The translations under genes were made by a program, and so were the position numbers. 64,000 bases of DNA, taken from Chromobotia macracanthus (taxonomy: Eukaryota; Chordata; Actinopteri; Cypriniformes; Botiidae). The DNA lies in assembly GCA_036877525.1 (NCBI GenBank), contig JAZGTH010000088.1, positions 4,529,501 through 4,593,500 on the forward strand. The letters run 5' to 3'. The notes under the pieces were generated by a model. That model had not been told where the DNA came from, ran no database searches, and was given only the letters and a program-made list of their open reading frames with translations. Of this stretch, positions 1 through 13,060 are shown piece after piece; the stretch's first letter is position 1, and each line of letters starts with the position of its first letter.

Positions 1-3000
1 TGAAGCTTATTAGGATCAAGCTGTGTGTTTTTTAAATTCAGTTTAGTGGTATTCTGTTTTAAAGATCTCTGGGTAAAACTCAAACGGCACATTATTCTGG
101 AGGAGGATGTGTGACTTATGAGATAAGAATCAGGAGGAGGCATTTCTGAGGGTCACATTCACTAATGATCCAGTGGCTGCTACTTGCAACGCACTGTTAT
201 GGCACCGCTGGGCTAATGTATTTTGAAAGAATGTGAATCAGTTCTGAAGTCTTTTTTTCCCACAATGCTCAAGTTAAATTAGACCGTACAAACACTGCTT
301 TTATTGCCATCAGATCAGATAACACCAACATCCACTTTATCAAAACTGTGTTACTTTTGTGTTACGCTGCTGGTGTTTTGTTTTTCCCCAAATTAAATGT
401 TTTGCAGCAAAGTGAAGTGCTAAATGCTTGTATTGTATGTTCTCAAAACTTCCTACAGAGGCTAAAACTTATAATTCAATTGATCCAAGCAGTTGGTTCT
501 TTTTGAGATCTGATGCATCTCTCCACACATCGGCCAGCTTAAAAGGTTTAGCAAACCCTGAGCAGACAGATGTCCTGCATTAAGTCATCACTCAGATGAA
601 ACATGGCACGTTTATGGCTAACAGAGGGACGAAATGATGATGTGGGTGGTATAATATCATATTTGTGTGCGTGGCACCATTATTGGTCAATGGAGGTAGC
701 CATTACAGCATGCGGGTAACTTTTTGTATGATTTTAAAGGAAAATATCACCATAAAAGGTAATTATTTACCCTCATATCAAACCCTGTATGCTGTTATTT
801 GTCCTCTTGGAACACAGGGGAAGAATTTTTATAGAATATATGTTCTCTTCTTTATACAATGCCAATTCACAGCGACCATGGCTCCAAAAATTACCTCACA
901 AAAACACACAGAAGTAAAACATGGTTTATCATCTAGACTTTGAACCTCCATTCAGTTGTTTTCCTCTGTTCTGTGACTCATTTTCATTTTGTTTTCCGCT
1001 CTTTCATTCTTTTCCTCCTCTCTTATCTCAGTACATCTCATTCTGCTCTTTCCTGTTGCTTTCGGTAGCAACCACACCAAGGCGAGGGTCATTTCATGGG
1101 AATTAGCACCATGCACTTCTAAAGCCTCTGTTGGACACATCTGCTCCAGTATGTGCCCACTCATGACAACGATGCCATATTAAACATAACTGGCCTGGGA
1201 ACATTTGGTTACATAACTGAGTAGAGAATGGAGTCTCTAGTGAGAGCAAAGCTGGAATATCCTGTAGTGTTTACGAATGGATACGGAGCAAGCAGCACAA
1301 AAACACTTCCGTACGCGGGCACAACAGACATGAGAACGTTGAGCAGAGACACAGCTGTGAGGCTGAAGGTGGTTTTCTGCTGCCATTGTGGGCAGCTGGC
1401 AGCTTAACCACGTTTATTTGCGTGAATATATATATGCATGTGTGAGACGGAGACAGTGCAGGAAGAGAGAAAAAACACAAGATTGCAAACATATTTTTGC
1501 AGGGCTGAAACAACGTGTAATTGTGATACTTTCACTAATAAGCCTCTGACCTGCAGCAGACAGCACCATGCCTTGTTTACAGGATTTTATTTGTGCAATT
1601 TTTAGGTGCTGATATTAAAATTCTAGCCAATGCAATAGATGGAGGATAATTTTTATGGCTGAAAATGGAAAAAGTAATCAAAAATTTTTAAAAACATGGG
1701 AATGAGTCCTCACAATTTAAGGGTTTCGACATCTGCCTATTATCAACCAATAACCGATATGGTCCGTCATGTATCTCCAATTCATGGCAAACGACAAAAG
1801 TAGACAAATGGCAAAATAAAATACATAAAACTGTAGACCACTGGCTGTTAGTGGACATTTACACCAGATACTTGTATTACAGCATATTATTAAAAAACAT
1901 ATATAATAGTTTAAGATAATTGTGACCTAACTTGCCAAAGTTCCTATTCCTGCTGATAAGTAGATCTACTAGCTCGATGCTCAGACAACCATCTTTGTGA
2001 AAACGACATTACCGGCCTTTTGAACTGTATGCAAAGCGTTACTGTCAGATCTGCATTGTGTAAATGTGATGTGCAGTGAAACCAGTCCTTGAACAGGTTA
2101 ATCGGATAATCGCAAGGTCTCGCATTAATAGCCGTCTGAAAATCTACCCGCCAGCAGACTCGTTTCACAGATTGGTCACTGAGCTGACACGTTTATCCAA
2201 AGTGATTTACAGAACACTTACTAGAGAGACGGACGGCCTTCTGGGAACTGGAGTTAAGTTGGATTTTAAAGCTGCTGAAGTGCACAAGGGTGACAGTTCA
2301 TTGATCACTTTTGATAGATTTTAAACAAAGCCTACTACCATTTCACTGTTTAAAGGGATAGTTCACACAGCAATGAAAATACTGCTATGATTTCCTCGCC
2401 CTCATGTCATTGCAAACATGTATGACTTTTTTTTTACTTCTGAGGAACACAAGATGATATTTTGAAGTACGCCAGTAACCAAACAACATTGACTTCCATT
2501 GCATGGACACAAAACTTGTATCTTAAAATACAAGTTTTGAATGACATGTGAGTGTGTAAATGATGGGAAAAAAAGGTCATTTTTGGGTGGGGGCTATCCC
2601 TTGCTGCACAGAAGCAGCGGCAGATACACAGAAAAGGATTATACCAGCTGTAATGACAACAAATGATCTCAAATATGAAAACATACAGTTTTCATAACTA
2701 CAGACAATTGAGCAAACAACTTTAAAGGTGCCATTTTTCCGACTCGTCCCAACGCTCCACTGTTAAGCAATCCCCCTTTATTTCACATCAGTACTGGCTT
2801 GCTTTTGGGTTTCTCAAGAAACTCACATTGGCCTGTCCAAACTCAATACTCAGCTGTGTACATGAACACATCACACTAAACACAACCAAAATACGAATCC
2901 CTCAACGCGGTGCATTAAATGTTCATGGCGGCCCACACGAGTCCAGAGCTGGAGGACAGAATTCCTCACATTCTTCTGATTCATTGCTTTCCTGATCTCG

Positions 3001-3596
3001 AAATTCCCAAACCCACAATCCCCCACAAACACAAACTCAGATGTACTTCTTCTGTGGCCATAAGTGGGAGGTTTACTGTGCTCAGACGTTCAAGTAAAAG
3101 CTAACAGTTTACTTCTAATGAAGTGATGGTGGAGGGATAAATAATTATTTATTGCCCATGAGTTAAATGTGGATGATCTAGCCTGCATGACGCACACAAT
3201 GAGGAAACACTCCCTTCCCACAGAAACAAGGTCCAACTAACTCAGATCACTGTGTGGCTACATTAAGCAACACTATAAAAACGTATGCAAAATAAAAATA
3301 ATAAAATATACAAAATACCGGCGTGGTGGTGGAACAAAACATTACTGCGTTTGGGAAACGGGAGCGTGTGGCGCCTTTAAAAGCCAAAGACGCAATGCAG
3401 CCAATCCATGAAACGACGCTGGGAAAGATTTCAAGTCTGCTTGAAGAATACAAACTTGTTTTTCTTGGAAAGCCAAAACTTTAAACGTTAATGAGACGCT
3501 TTCCCGTGAACTCAATGCGATAACGTGGCTGTTGTTTAACAGCATACGGTAAAAACACACGCAAACAAAAGGCTGTCTCACAATCCGCCGTCTTAC
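1..3596 (-). other. rapgef2 first intron (partial) / non-coding DNA
   Basis: Downstream of the rapgef2 first exon on the minus strand this stretch should be intron 1. No second rapgef2 exon is visible on the minus strand, so it must lie beyond the left edge. The open frames here, including an 82-codon one at 2076-2324 on the plus strand, match nothing I recognise and have no splice or start context to support them. The one clear element is a MITE at 2350-2602. A short CA/TG-rich stretch lies near 1425-1450. Confidence 0.5.
2350..2602. mobile_element. MITE-like non-autonomous DNA transposon
   Basis: The left end reads TTTAAAGGGATAGTTCAC and the right end carries the inverted counterpart (GGGCTATCCCTT, closing at 2602). 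The interior resembles a very common cyprinid repeat with the segments CCTCATGTCATTGCAAACA, TTTTGAAGTACGCC and ATTGACTTCCATTG. It has no coding capacity. Terminal inverted repeats and family resemblance are the basis; the superfamily is not assigned. Confidence 0.7.
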
Positions 3597-3665
3597 CTGT
3601 TGCGTCCTGTCGGCGGGATTCTTCATGATCGCCTGCCGAAAACTGTTGTCCACATAAGACGCCAT
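3597..3665 (-). CDS. rapgef2: Rap guanine nucleotide exchange factor 2, first coding exon
   Basis: The minus-strand ATG at 3665 opens a 23-codon exon starting MASYVDNSFRQ and ending KNPADRTQQ. A strong donor follows directly (CAG then GTAAGA, GT at 3596-3595), in phase 0. This matches from memory the amino terminus of vertebrate RAPGEF2 (PDZ-GEF1), a cytoplasmic/membrane Rap1/Rap2 exchange factor; the human protein differs at a few positions. The related RAPGEF6 has a clearly different start, so RAPGEF2 is preferred. An in-frame ATG five codons upstream (MYADG...) is possible, but the MASY start is the conserved one. The exon lies in a CpG-rich island, as expected for a broadly expressed gene. 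The remaining exons, with the cyclic-nucleotide-binding, PDZ, RA and RasGEF domains, are outside the window to the left. Confidence 0.82.
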
Positions 3666-4260
3666 TCCGTCCGCGTACATTCACGTACATGCAACCAAAT
3701 ATCTGCTTTATTAAAGCCCGTGCATGTCCTCTAACGCCCCCGGCTCCTTCGTTCAAGCCGAGCCGTCATTTCCAAACGCCGTAAGTTACCCGAAAACCAC
3801 GAGCGTCCCGACGTGGCCCGCTTTTACAGCCGCGGGCTGGAGTCGTAAAGCTCGGGTAACACGGACGATCGCCCCGCCGTCGCCGTGGGGACAAATACTG
3901 AGCCGGAATAAAGAGGACCGCTATTAATAATCCAGAAAAAATATGAAGCCGACGGGGGAGCACGTATGAACCCGCTATGAAGCGACTGAACAAGCCCAGA
4001 AACGTCCAGGCATTGTCCCGTATCCGGTTTACGGATATGCGGGCGTAAGCTCCGTGGTTTCGGGATCCGGAAAGGGTCCCGTCCCGGTAATGAAAAGCAA
4101 CACCGGCCGTACGACAGCCAAAGTCAGAGGAGTTGAACGAAGTGACGGGCGGCCGGGCGGGCGGGTGAGGCTGGATGTCAACGCCGTGATTCAAGAGCCC
4201 GTGAAGAGATCCAGCGATTGTCCTCCAGCGCCCCATGAGGACCGCAAGTTCATCCAAACT
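3666..4260 (-). promoter_or_regulatory. CpG island, rapgef2 promoter and 5' UTR
   Basis: This block is sharply richer in G+C and CpG than the AT-rich flanks (for example CCGGGCGGCC, GTCCCGACGTGG, GCCGCGGGCTGG). It lies immediately upstream of the rapgef2 start on the minus strand. Open frames of 83 to 184 codons on both strands are what a CpG-rich, stop-poor stretch yields by chance and are not called as genes. Transcription start sites cannot be fixed from sequence alone. Confidence 0.65.
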
Positions 4261-5306
4261 TTGAAGGAAGGTGGATATAAAGCTGAAATAAATTATTGTG
4301 CTTAACATTTGTGTTCTCATGCTGTTGTTTGTGAGTTTTTACGACTTTAATAATAATAATAATAATAATAATTCAGTTTGATGGGGTATGAACATCTACA
4401 TAAATGACAATACAATCCGTGAAAGTGGTTTGGAAATGTTCTTCCGAATCCATCATTTGGAATATTTTTGGACTCAGATTAGGGATTTGATATATTAAAA
4501 TCACTTATTGATATATTAAAACACGTAACTTTGTATGTTGCTGATAGATAAACTATTTCTTCTGATTGGCAATACCTAAAGTGACCACCAGGTCGCGCTG
4601 CATTACTTTTTTAATGTAAAGCGTTTCACAAAACACTATGATTTCGACATGGACCCACAGGGGGTTCAGTAAAGTGAATTAAAAATATATATTTGTAGAA
4701 TGTGTACAACTAAATAGTTTAAATGTAACACTTTCTTTCTTTATTTTCTTTTATTTACATACTTGTCAATAATATAGAAATTTACAGTGTCCCAATTTAT
4801 ACAGTTAAACCTGGGTGCATGGGTCCATTTATTTCAGAGGAGGCTGAAATAATGCAAATTTTAAAACGATTATTAATGTTATGTGTCCAAATAATCTTCA
4901 ACAATTCTTAGGTTCTTAGGCTTGTTTAATTTAGTACTAACCTGCTGAGAAAGGGGTCAGTTTAACATTGTGCTTACAAAGATACCGATATATAGGAAAC
5001 TAATGATTACCATGTCTGTGAGTAACAGTAAGTGTGTCAGTGTTTCTTTAGCAACAAACAAGTGCTTAAAATATTGCCACTTTATCTACCTAATCTATAT
5101 GGCCAGATGGCTAAAGTTACGTTATAAAAACATGGATGTGTGTGGGGGTATATATATTAATGTATATGATTTATGGCTGCGTTTCTATGCATGCATTTGT
5201 GTTTTTGTAAAATTTTTAAATCATTCTTCATCCTGTAATTCACATCCACTACCTTACATCAGTTTAGGCTTTCAGTGACATTTCCAAGTCTTCCAAGTAC
5301 AAGCAC

Positions 5307-5360
<54 letters not shown>

Positions 5361-6149
5361 ACCAACCTTTATCTGTCCTTCCATTTTTAATCAATCCTCA
5401 TCTTCCCTCCATCCTATTATGATTATGCAAATATTGGCCATGAATACTGTATAACAGTTGTTTGATTCATCATGATTCTGAGTAGCTCTCTGATTTAATT
5501 GAAGTAAAGATGGAATGATGATTGCTACAGGGAATAAACAGGTTTAATGTTTCACACACACACACATATACACACACGGTTTGATGAGTGAATCATCATG
5601 AGTGAATAAGTGAAGTAGCTATAATTTATTTTAATAAGACATCTGTCTTGATTGCATCGACACTTGATTTTGTGTGTGTGGGTGTGTGTGTGTCTGTCAC
5701 CCTGTTGTTTAGCAGCTGTTGTCAACTCACTTGTCCAACTCCATTTGTATCTCCAGAGTAGATACCAGCACTGCTAGAGGTGACATACGCACATGAACCA
5801 ACAAGACAAACACCAGCACACGGACTAATTACACAATGAAATCATTCAGCGTCACTTAATTATGCACTACATGAACAGAAGTACATGAACACAGAGTCAT
5901 CACAACTATATGTTCTTATTGAACATTTAATTTCAGTTCTTGCGGTAACATTAGTAGAATTGTTTTAACATTACCTATTGTTATATATACCTACTGTTGA
6001 AACATGCATTTTTATGCATTTAGCACATGCTTTTATCCAAAACGACAAACGGTTCATTCATGGTTTACATATCTTCAGTATGTGTGTTCCTTGGGATTCA
6101 AACCCATAACCACAACCTGATCCTGACACCCCTGTCATTCTCCTTTTGT
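4261..6149. other. intergenic, AT-rich, no gene seen
   Basis: No supported gene. It contains an AAT trinucleotide microsatellite at 4348-4372, a CT dinucleotide tract at 5311-5356 and short CA/TG runs near 5557-5577 and 5671-5693. The 102-codon frame at 4970-5278 has low-complexity composition and no family resemblance. Confidence 0.5.
5311..5356. repeat. (CT)n microsatellite
   Basis: About 23 uninterrupted CT units, directly visible. Confidence 0.97.
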
Positions 6150-6980
6150 TTTTTGTATGTGTTGTCTGGCCATGTGTTCTTCTGTCGGTTCTGTGTAGTG
6201 TCTTGGTGTAGAGCGCATGGCCAAACTAAAACACAGCGCTGTGTGCTCTTCTGTCAGTGTCGAGTTCTGTTTCTTCTGTTTGAGCACACGACTTTTGTTT
6301 CTATGTGCCATGTATTCTTCTGTCTGTTCTCTGTCTTGAGTCTGAACCTCAGGTACCTCACCTGTTGCCTCGTTACCCTCTTGATTTCTGCTTCTGTATT
6401 TTCTCTCCCTTTTCTTTTGTGGTGTGTTTACTCTGTCTATGTCCCTGTCCTGGTCTTTGTCTTTGCTTCTAGTTTCTGGTGGGTCTCAGCTGGTTTGGCA
6501 TTGGACCAAACCAATGGCAGCTAACAATCCCAGTTAACAATTTTAAGTTGTAAGAATGTTTCCTTAACATGTCCATTAAGTTACCAAATGTTATTTGAAA
6601 AGTTCTAAGAACATTCAAAATGCCCAGTTTTTTAGACGTTGTATTAACGTTATTGCTTGGTTATAAGAACGACATTCAATTCTGTAATGTATTTTTAATT
6701 CTGTAATTTTTTTAAACATTCCACTAACTTCTCAAAAGTAATGTTTTTGATATGTATATATGACGTTAAAAAATCTACTAATGGTACTGCAAGAACATGT
6801 TTGATAACTTGGCCAACATTTTGAGTTCCCTGTTAGCTGGGTTATTACCTGTTCTGGGACTGTTTTGTCCGGTGAAGCCCTTTGTCTCTTGCCCTCATCA
6901 TTTAGGTTCTCTGCCAATGAGTCTTGTCTCTCTCTTGTCTCTTTTCCTGTCTTTCTCTCGCCTCTTATTGAATTAGTCAA
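6150..6980. repeat. T/CT-rich dispersed-repeat-like stretch interrupted by a MITE
   Basis: The plus strand is strongly pyrimidine-rich and contains recurring words (TTCTTCTGTC, CTGTTTTGTCCGG, GTCTCTCTC). It gives a 165-codon frame at 6027-6524 made largely of F, L, S, C and V with no domain. The composition looks like a retroelement UTR or LTR remnant, but I cannot assign a family. Confidence 0.3.
6518..6839. mobile_element. MITE with CAGCTAACA terminal inverted repeats
   Basis: The element opens with CAGCTAACA at 6518 and closes with TGTTAGCTG at 6839, a perfect 9 bp inverted pair 322 bp apart. The inside is AT-rich and holds repeated GTTCTAAGAAC/AAGAACAT-like words, as in fish MITEs. No transposase is encoded. 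It appears to be inserted in a T-rich repeat-like stretch (about 6150-6980). Confidence 0.65.
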
Positions 6981-8424
6981 ACCCGTTAAGTAGAAGGAGT
7001 TGTCCCCAGATTTTGCCAGTGAACAAATTGTAAAAGAAATTTGTGTAAAAATTATAAGCTAATTTTTAACTTTGAAAACTTGTCCTGCCCTTTGAAGGAT
7101 TGTAATCATATTGTCTTTGATACTCAGGAGTAACTGAACTGCTTGTGTATGGAAATAATGAGCCGAGTCTGTGATTCGGGCAGCACTTCAAAGGCGCATG
7201 TGAAAAACACTCTTCTCATTTGTGGCTTCCTCAGAGACCCTTATTAAACATGCAACATACTCCTGCTGTTTTCTGTCTCTTCCAGACATTTCATTGTAAA
7301 CTATCACCATCTTTTTAAAATGATATCTGTTTATAACCTTTTATTTAGTGAAAGGGCACACAGAGGTCCCTTGTCTTTTTGAAGTTCTTTCAACGATGAA
7401 AAGATCAAGTGTATCCACACTGATGCCAGTAGAATCAGCGGAGCATATAAGGGTTGCCAGATGTTAATACACAAAAATGCATCTAATCTTCTGCACAAAC
7501 ACACAGCGCCACACCTGGAACTAGGTGTGATATTAAGAATGGTTTAGCCTTTTTAGAAATAACTAATACTAACTTTGCACTTTTTTGTTTTTGCTCAATT
7601 TGACTGTCTTATGTAAAACTGCTTTGAAACAATGCACGTAGGAAAAGCATGACAGAACCAAACTGAATTGAAATGAACTGTTGCTAGAGTTAATTAGAGG
7701 TTTGCAGATAGATGATTATATTTTATACTTACTATACTACTTAACATTCAATACACACAATTTGTATTTGACGTTGGTGCTTTATCTTCATAATGATAAA
7801 TAGTAAATCTGTCCATTGATAGAATCGAGTTCACTGCACCAGTTTGTAATGTATGGTAAGTTATAAAGCTTTTGTTTATAAATCTTGACATTATGCATCC
7901 CTAAAACAAGATTTATTTTTCAACTATATAAGTCTATCTTTGTGCAGGAGTATGACACATTTTAAAGTCCAAGAATTCAGTTTGTGATTATTTTAATATA
8001 ATAATGATTGTGCCAGGAACAACACACTTTTCATGTGCACTGACAGCCATAGTCCTCCTACACACTAATACACCCAAACTAACACACACAGAGACGCCAT
8101 CTAGATGAGACACATCAATCTGGGAGACACTTCCTGCTCACGGTCAGTGAGATGACAAATCTGTTGCCCTTCCAAGACCTACTTAGTTATTCTCTAGATG
8201 TTAGAGATTTTCTATAAGCTCAATAAACACATTTCATGTCTCTGTTTGTGTCAATATATGTCTCACTACATGTTTGTGTTTCATATTCATGGATATCAAA
8301 TGAATGTGTATACATTTATGTGTATATACTATATACACTATATACTATATATATATATATATATATACACACACAGTATATATAACAGAAAGAGAGATGG
8401 AGAGAGATAGATGATAGCTTGATA

Positions 8425-8760
8425 ACTCTGTAATGTCATTAACCCTGAAGCCGCAAACGGTGTTGTTTTAAAACATGCAGTCTGTATTTTTGTTGCAAAC
8501 TTTGACATTCATGCAGTTGCGTTTGCCCAACGATATCATATTAGACAATCATCTCTGCATGACTTCTGTAAACAGCGCAGAGTAAAAGCGTCATCCATGT
8601 CAGAATGTTCCCATTGGCTCAAAGCAGACCAATTCACTAGGTAAATTGCCAGGCCAGTTTATCTGTAATATTTTAAAAGATCACGTTCACACATGATCTC
8701 TTAATAGTAATTTGCCAGTAGTTTACCAGCAAAAACAGTATGTGTGAAAGGGGTATTCTC
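8425..8760. repeat. dispersed repeat, copy A (related to 52,720-53,165)
   Basis: Several words occur in the same order here and near 52.7-53.2 kb: AACTCTGT(A/G)ATGTCATTAAC, GTCTGTATTTTTGTT, ATTCATGCAGTTGC, AAATTGCCAGG and GTTCACACATGATCT. Both copies are diverged and non-coding. The family is unknown to me; a non-autonomous transposon is the likeliest explanation. Confidence 0.5.
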
Positions 8761-10130
8761 TCGTTGCCAAACAAAGAAACAGTTTTGGAAACCCCAAAGC
8801 ATTATTAGAGCAAGTGTTTCGACCCAACACATAACATTTATAATTAGTATGTATTAGTATGTATATTATATTAGCACTGCTGTGTGTCCTCTCCCGTTTC
8901 TTCTGACAGTTCTTCCTCGAGTTCTTTGCTCTTTTGTAGAACTGAAGACAATTCTTACCTCACCCACATTTTAATTATACTCTGTGGAAGATGAGTGGTG
9001 GTTCTTTAGACTGCTCGTGCTTTTACAGCAACCTGATTTTTTACGTCATGTGTTTGGTTTCCTGTCTCGGTTGAGTTTTTCATTGTTTTAAATGTGTAGT
9101 GGCCCAGATTTATTTGCGGAAGCGTCATTTTGGCATATGTGGGTCATTCCTCTTACTACAGAGCACTTTTTATGTCTAGTCAAATGTAACATAAACTTAA
9201 AAAAAATAGGTTATGGTGTTATACGTTTCTTTTAACAGAAAGAAATTGCAATTTATTTAGCAATATATCAGCAGTTTGTACCCAGTTTGTACCTTTGTAA
9301 CAAAATATTATTAATTAAACATTCATTTGTTTAATTGCTTATCTGTATGTAGGTATTCCATATGTACTCAATATCACTTTCTATGCTATTAGCCTTCTGT
9401 AATATCACTGCAATTAACAAAAACTACTTCAGAAGCAAAACAACGAACAAACATCATTAAATATTAACTGTGAACTCTGATTTGTTGTGGTATTAGCTGT
9501 TTTAAAAAACTGCATGTATTCCTTTAAGGTCTGGTATATACTTTTACAGAAAAACTAAAATAACAACACAAGCATATTTTCTTTCCTTTATTAAATTTAC
9601 AGAGTTCAAAATACTACATAACAGGAACAGACCATGTCAGTAACTTTTGGTGGACAGATACATACACACACATCTGGCAGCACCGGTATGAGGGTGAAAA
9701 GATTCTTTTGTGAAAAGAGTCTTTGTGAAACGCTGAAATAAAAACAGCCACAGTTCATGACATCTCGCACACACACGAGCTCACAAAATGTATTTATTCT
9801 TAGAATTTATCCTTAGAATTGGGGATCATGACAGAAAGCATGATGAGTATGGTTAGTTTATATTGTTATCTGTTCAGGAAATTTATTGCAGAGTTATTTT
9901 TGGAATCTGGTTGTTAATGATTTCATTAATGAAATATGTCAGATAGATGGTGAATTAGATATTGTAGGATTTATGTCAATGTACAGTTATGGACTAAGCG
10001 TGTGTATGTCATGTCTAAGCTTGTGTAATAATAATCTTTATATCTGTAATGACACCTGCTTTGTATGGCAAATAACGTATCCACTGGTAAGTCAGTTTGT
10101 CTGTCCAACCATTGTGCAAGAGAAGTCAGA

Positions 10131-10132
<2 letters not shown>

Positions 10133-10173
<41 letters not shown>
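10133..10173. repeat. (GATA)/(GA)n microsatellite
   Basis: GATAGATAGATAGA is followed by an uninterrupted GA run. Confidence 0.95.
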
Positions 10174-10178
<5 letters not shown>

Positions 10179-10689
10179 AAGTAAACGTGTTGTGTTATGT
10201 CATGTGATTTTGGTTTGACAAGCTAACAGAACTTCCATCAGAATATTAATGGTTCCTAAAACCATATAATGTATCTGACACACAACACATTCATATGCAC
10301 ACATATGCTTATATACTGTATTAATACACCTAAACTTTATGCCAGATTCAAACTTTTTATCAGTTAATCTTGGCTTTTAACATAAAAAACATTTATCGAC
10401 AAAGACATGTCTAGCATAACAGAACAATCTAAAAACAATGTACTGTGTGAAATTGTTTTTAGATTTTTTATGATGAAAGACATCTGTTTTCCATGTACTC
10501 CTGCAGACTTTTGTTGCTAAGCAACACATTTTACCCATGAACCACTTTTATGTAAGTGTTTTAAAAATCATTGGAATTGTGAGTTCATAAATTACAGTAT
10601 CTTGTCAAGTTTTGTGTCTGCTGTCTTTCTGTGCCATGGCTCCTTGTTGTAAGACCGACAAGTGACTGCCATCCCTCTGAGCAAAGACT

Positions 10690-10890
10690 CTCATCCATCA
10701 CAATCACATTAATCACAATAACTATTACAGAACATTCATGACAAGTACACATCACACTCACATTCATCATAATCACATCCATCATAATTACATTGATCGC
10801 AATCATATTTATCATAATCACACCCATCTTAATTACATCTGTCACAATCACATTCATCACAATCCCAACCACCACAATTACATTAATCAC
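10690..10890. repeat. degenerate ~18 bp minisatellite (ATCACAATCACATTC-like)
   Basis: About eleven imperfect units of the form CATTCATCATAATCACATC / CATTGATCGCAATCATATT follow one another. The apparent 101- and 134-codon frames through it, full of His-Asn or Val-Ile repeats, are products of the repeat and not genes. Confidence 0.85.
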
Positions 10891-10988
10891 ATTCTCTTAT
10901 ATTCCTGTCCTTTACACTTTCTGTTACTCAGTTCTGTTCAATTAATAGAAGGAATTCATGACGTGATTACTCGCTCATATTTAAACAT

Positions 10989-11527
10989 ACAGTACTGTGC
11001 AAAAGTCTTAGGCACATTATTATTTTCACACCCAAAAATGGTTTTAAGCAAGTTATTTATATCTTTTGTCATAGTGTTAGTAGGAATTATAAATTTACAT
11101 TTCCAAACATTCTTTTTGCCATTAATTGTAATGATCCAGTGAGCACAAGATCCTTGATGCACAAGGAGACAACAGCCAGTGCTCCACAGAGAGATCTGAT
11201 CTCACAATCATTGAGTCGATGATTACATTATGAACCAACAGAAAAAACTGAGACAGACTAAATCCAGAAGAACTGTGGCAGCGTCTTCTTGCTTGCAGTA
11301 ACTTTATAGGCTTTATATATTTCAGTAACTTTAAGGTTTTGACCTTAAAGTCAAAAGTCTGATTACACAAATGTATGTTTTCTCTAGCACTGGTTAAAAC
11401 ATTTTTAGCTCAGAAATAATCTCTAGTTTTGGTTTAAATAAATTTGCTGAAAAGCAGACAATAAATTGCTTTATGTCAGAATCTTTGAATTTGTTTGTAG
11501 CCAAGACTTTAAGGAGTGCTACACAGA
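10989..11527 (+). mobile_element. Tc1/mariner-like transposon, internally deleted
   Basis: The left end carries CAGTACTGTGCAAAAGTCTT, a well-known fish Tc1-type terminal sequence. A degenerate inverted counterpart (CCAAGACTTTAAGGAGTGCT) lies near 11502-11527. The interior around 11188-11290 translates in broken frames to a remnant of a Tc1 transposase carboxyl end (IIES..., LNPEELWQRL). At roughly 540 bp with stops, it is a dead, deleted copy. Confidence 0.6.
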
Positions 11528-12555
11528 AACTGACTTTAAAATGAACCTGACCTGGAAAATATTTACTGCAGTAGAAAGTGTAACATAGCCCCAGGTTCCC
11601 TAACTACATATTCCCTGTGGGATTATGAAATACAGTTCACAGTGACTGATATTACACTTACATAACATGGATATCTCTTGCTCCAGAAGTTTCTTTCTTT
11701 AATTCTCACACCAAACAAAAGATTGCTTATCAAACACTCCAGATTTTTAAAGTGTGTTTGTGTAAACCAGCACTGAAGTGCAATGTATTTACATTCTATT
11801 CTCTCTATGATACAGCTTAGAGATCCTGATAACACAGAGAGAAAGGCCAGGTTATGTTTACTCCTATAACATGTCATTTTTCCATAACACTTTACATGAT
11901 TTGTCTGTTTCAGAGGTCATACTCCAAAAAGAAGTTATCAGAGATCACAATACAATTTAAAAGAGAGAGGAAAGATCACATTGCTCAAACCAAGCAAATC
12001 TTGATTATTCTGTCTATGCTGAAATGCAGGCCGTGTCTTTATTATGATATAAGTATGAGGATAACAGACTATTTGAATATTCATAAAGAAAACAGCAGGT
12101 TCTGAAATACATATTTCATTATTTTGTATCTGTTTGAGCAGTACACTATTCCCTTTTGGTTCCCTCTCTCTGTTATGGTAATAAAAGCATCAACATTCAC
12201 GCACACTTCCGAATAATTAAATACATCCATCAAATGTGTTTGTTTGGGTTTTGTTTTTTTTGTTGCCCTATTTTTGGCCCTATGTCAACATGAATTTTTC
12301 CTTTTTATGGTGGTGGTGGTGGGGTAGTATTTTGATGTCTTGTTTGCACCAAAAGCTGTCTATTTGATTGTCCTTTTTGAACATCCTTGCCTGGCAATTT
12401 TAGAATGGGGACAAAAGGACAACAGTGAATTAAATAATGTCAGGATGTACAATAAATCTGAAGTGTGTCAATATTGCAACACTGTGTACTGTGCACACTG
12501 TGAGCATAACAAAATTATGCAAAACATGAAAACAAATGAACTTTAAAACACACAC
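11528..12555. other. intergenic, no gene seen
   Basis: AT-rich and without a supported exon or a recognised repeat. Open frames here are short and lack splice or start context. Confidence 0.45.
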
Positions 12556-12560
12556 ACACA

Positions 12561-12860
12561 ACCCCAATTCAAAAAAAGTTGAGGCGCTGCGTAAAATGTA
12601 AATAAAAACAGAATGCAATGATTTGCAAATCTCATATAGGCCTACCGATGTTTTATTCACACTAGAACATAGACAACATATCAAATGTTGAAAGCGAGAC
12701 ATTTTACTATTTCATGCAAAATATTCGCTCGTTTTGAATTCGATGGCAGCAACACCTCTCAAAAAAGTCGGGACAGGGGCATGTTAACCACTCTGTAGCA
12801 TCCCCTCTTCTTTTAATAACAGTCTGTAAACGTCTGGGACATGAGGAGAACAGTTGCTGG
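12561..12860. mobile_element. non-autonomous fish DNA transposon end
   Basis: It starts ACCCCAATTCAAAAAAAGTT and continues with AATGCAATGATTTGCAAATC, ACATATCAAATGTTGAAAG, GATGGCAGCAACACCTCTC and GTCGGGACAGGGGC. This is a sequence I recognise as a frequent dispersed DNA element in teleosts. Only one end is evident and there is no transposase; the superfamily is not assigned. Confidence 0.5.
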
Positions 12861-12904
12861 AGATTTGGGAGGGGAATGTTGTCCCATTCTTGTCTGATGT
12901 AGGA

Positions 12905-13060
12905 TTCTAGCTGGGAAATATAAATACACGTTTTCAAACATTCTGTGCCATTAACTGTAATAAGAAAGTGAGATGTTTGTATGAACAAGGTGTCCCACAA
13001 TAGACTGTACAGTCCACACAGAGATCTGCTGCAATTACATTGACTTGTAAACCTAGAATA
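12905..13060 (+). mobile_element. Tc1-like fragment related to 11,100-11,200
   Basis: AAACATTCTGTGCCATTAAC followed by a stretch around GTCCACACAGAGATCTG parallels, in order, the interior of the 10989-11527 element (AAACATTCTTTTTGCCATTA, CTCCACAGAGAGATCTG). It has no termini and is a short relic. Confidence 0.45.

Larger units (their letters stand above)
6981..10689. other. intergenic, no gene seen
   Basis: No supported exon on either strand. Simple repeats are a TA/AT tract at 8337-8368 and a GATA/GA tract at 10133-10173. A stretch at about 8425-8760 is related to one at 52.7-53.2 kb and is listed separately. Confidence 0.45.

Noticed and set aside
3766..4320. 184-codon minus-strand frame in the CpG island
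   Set aside because: CpG-rich DNA is poor in stops. There is no domain and no splice context, and it lies upstream of the rapgef2 start.
6027..6524. 165-codon plus-strand frame rich in F, L, S, C and V
   Set aside because: Composition follows the T-rich strand; no domain is seen, and its end runs into a MITE.
10585..11142. 101- and 134-codon frames with Val-Ile-Met or His-Asn repeats
   Set aside because: Translation of the degenerate 18 bp minisatellite.
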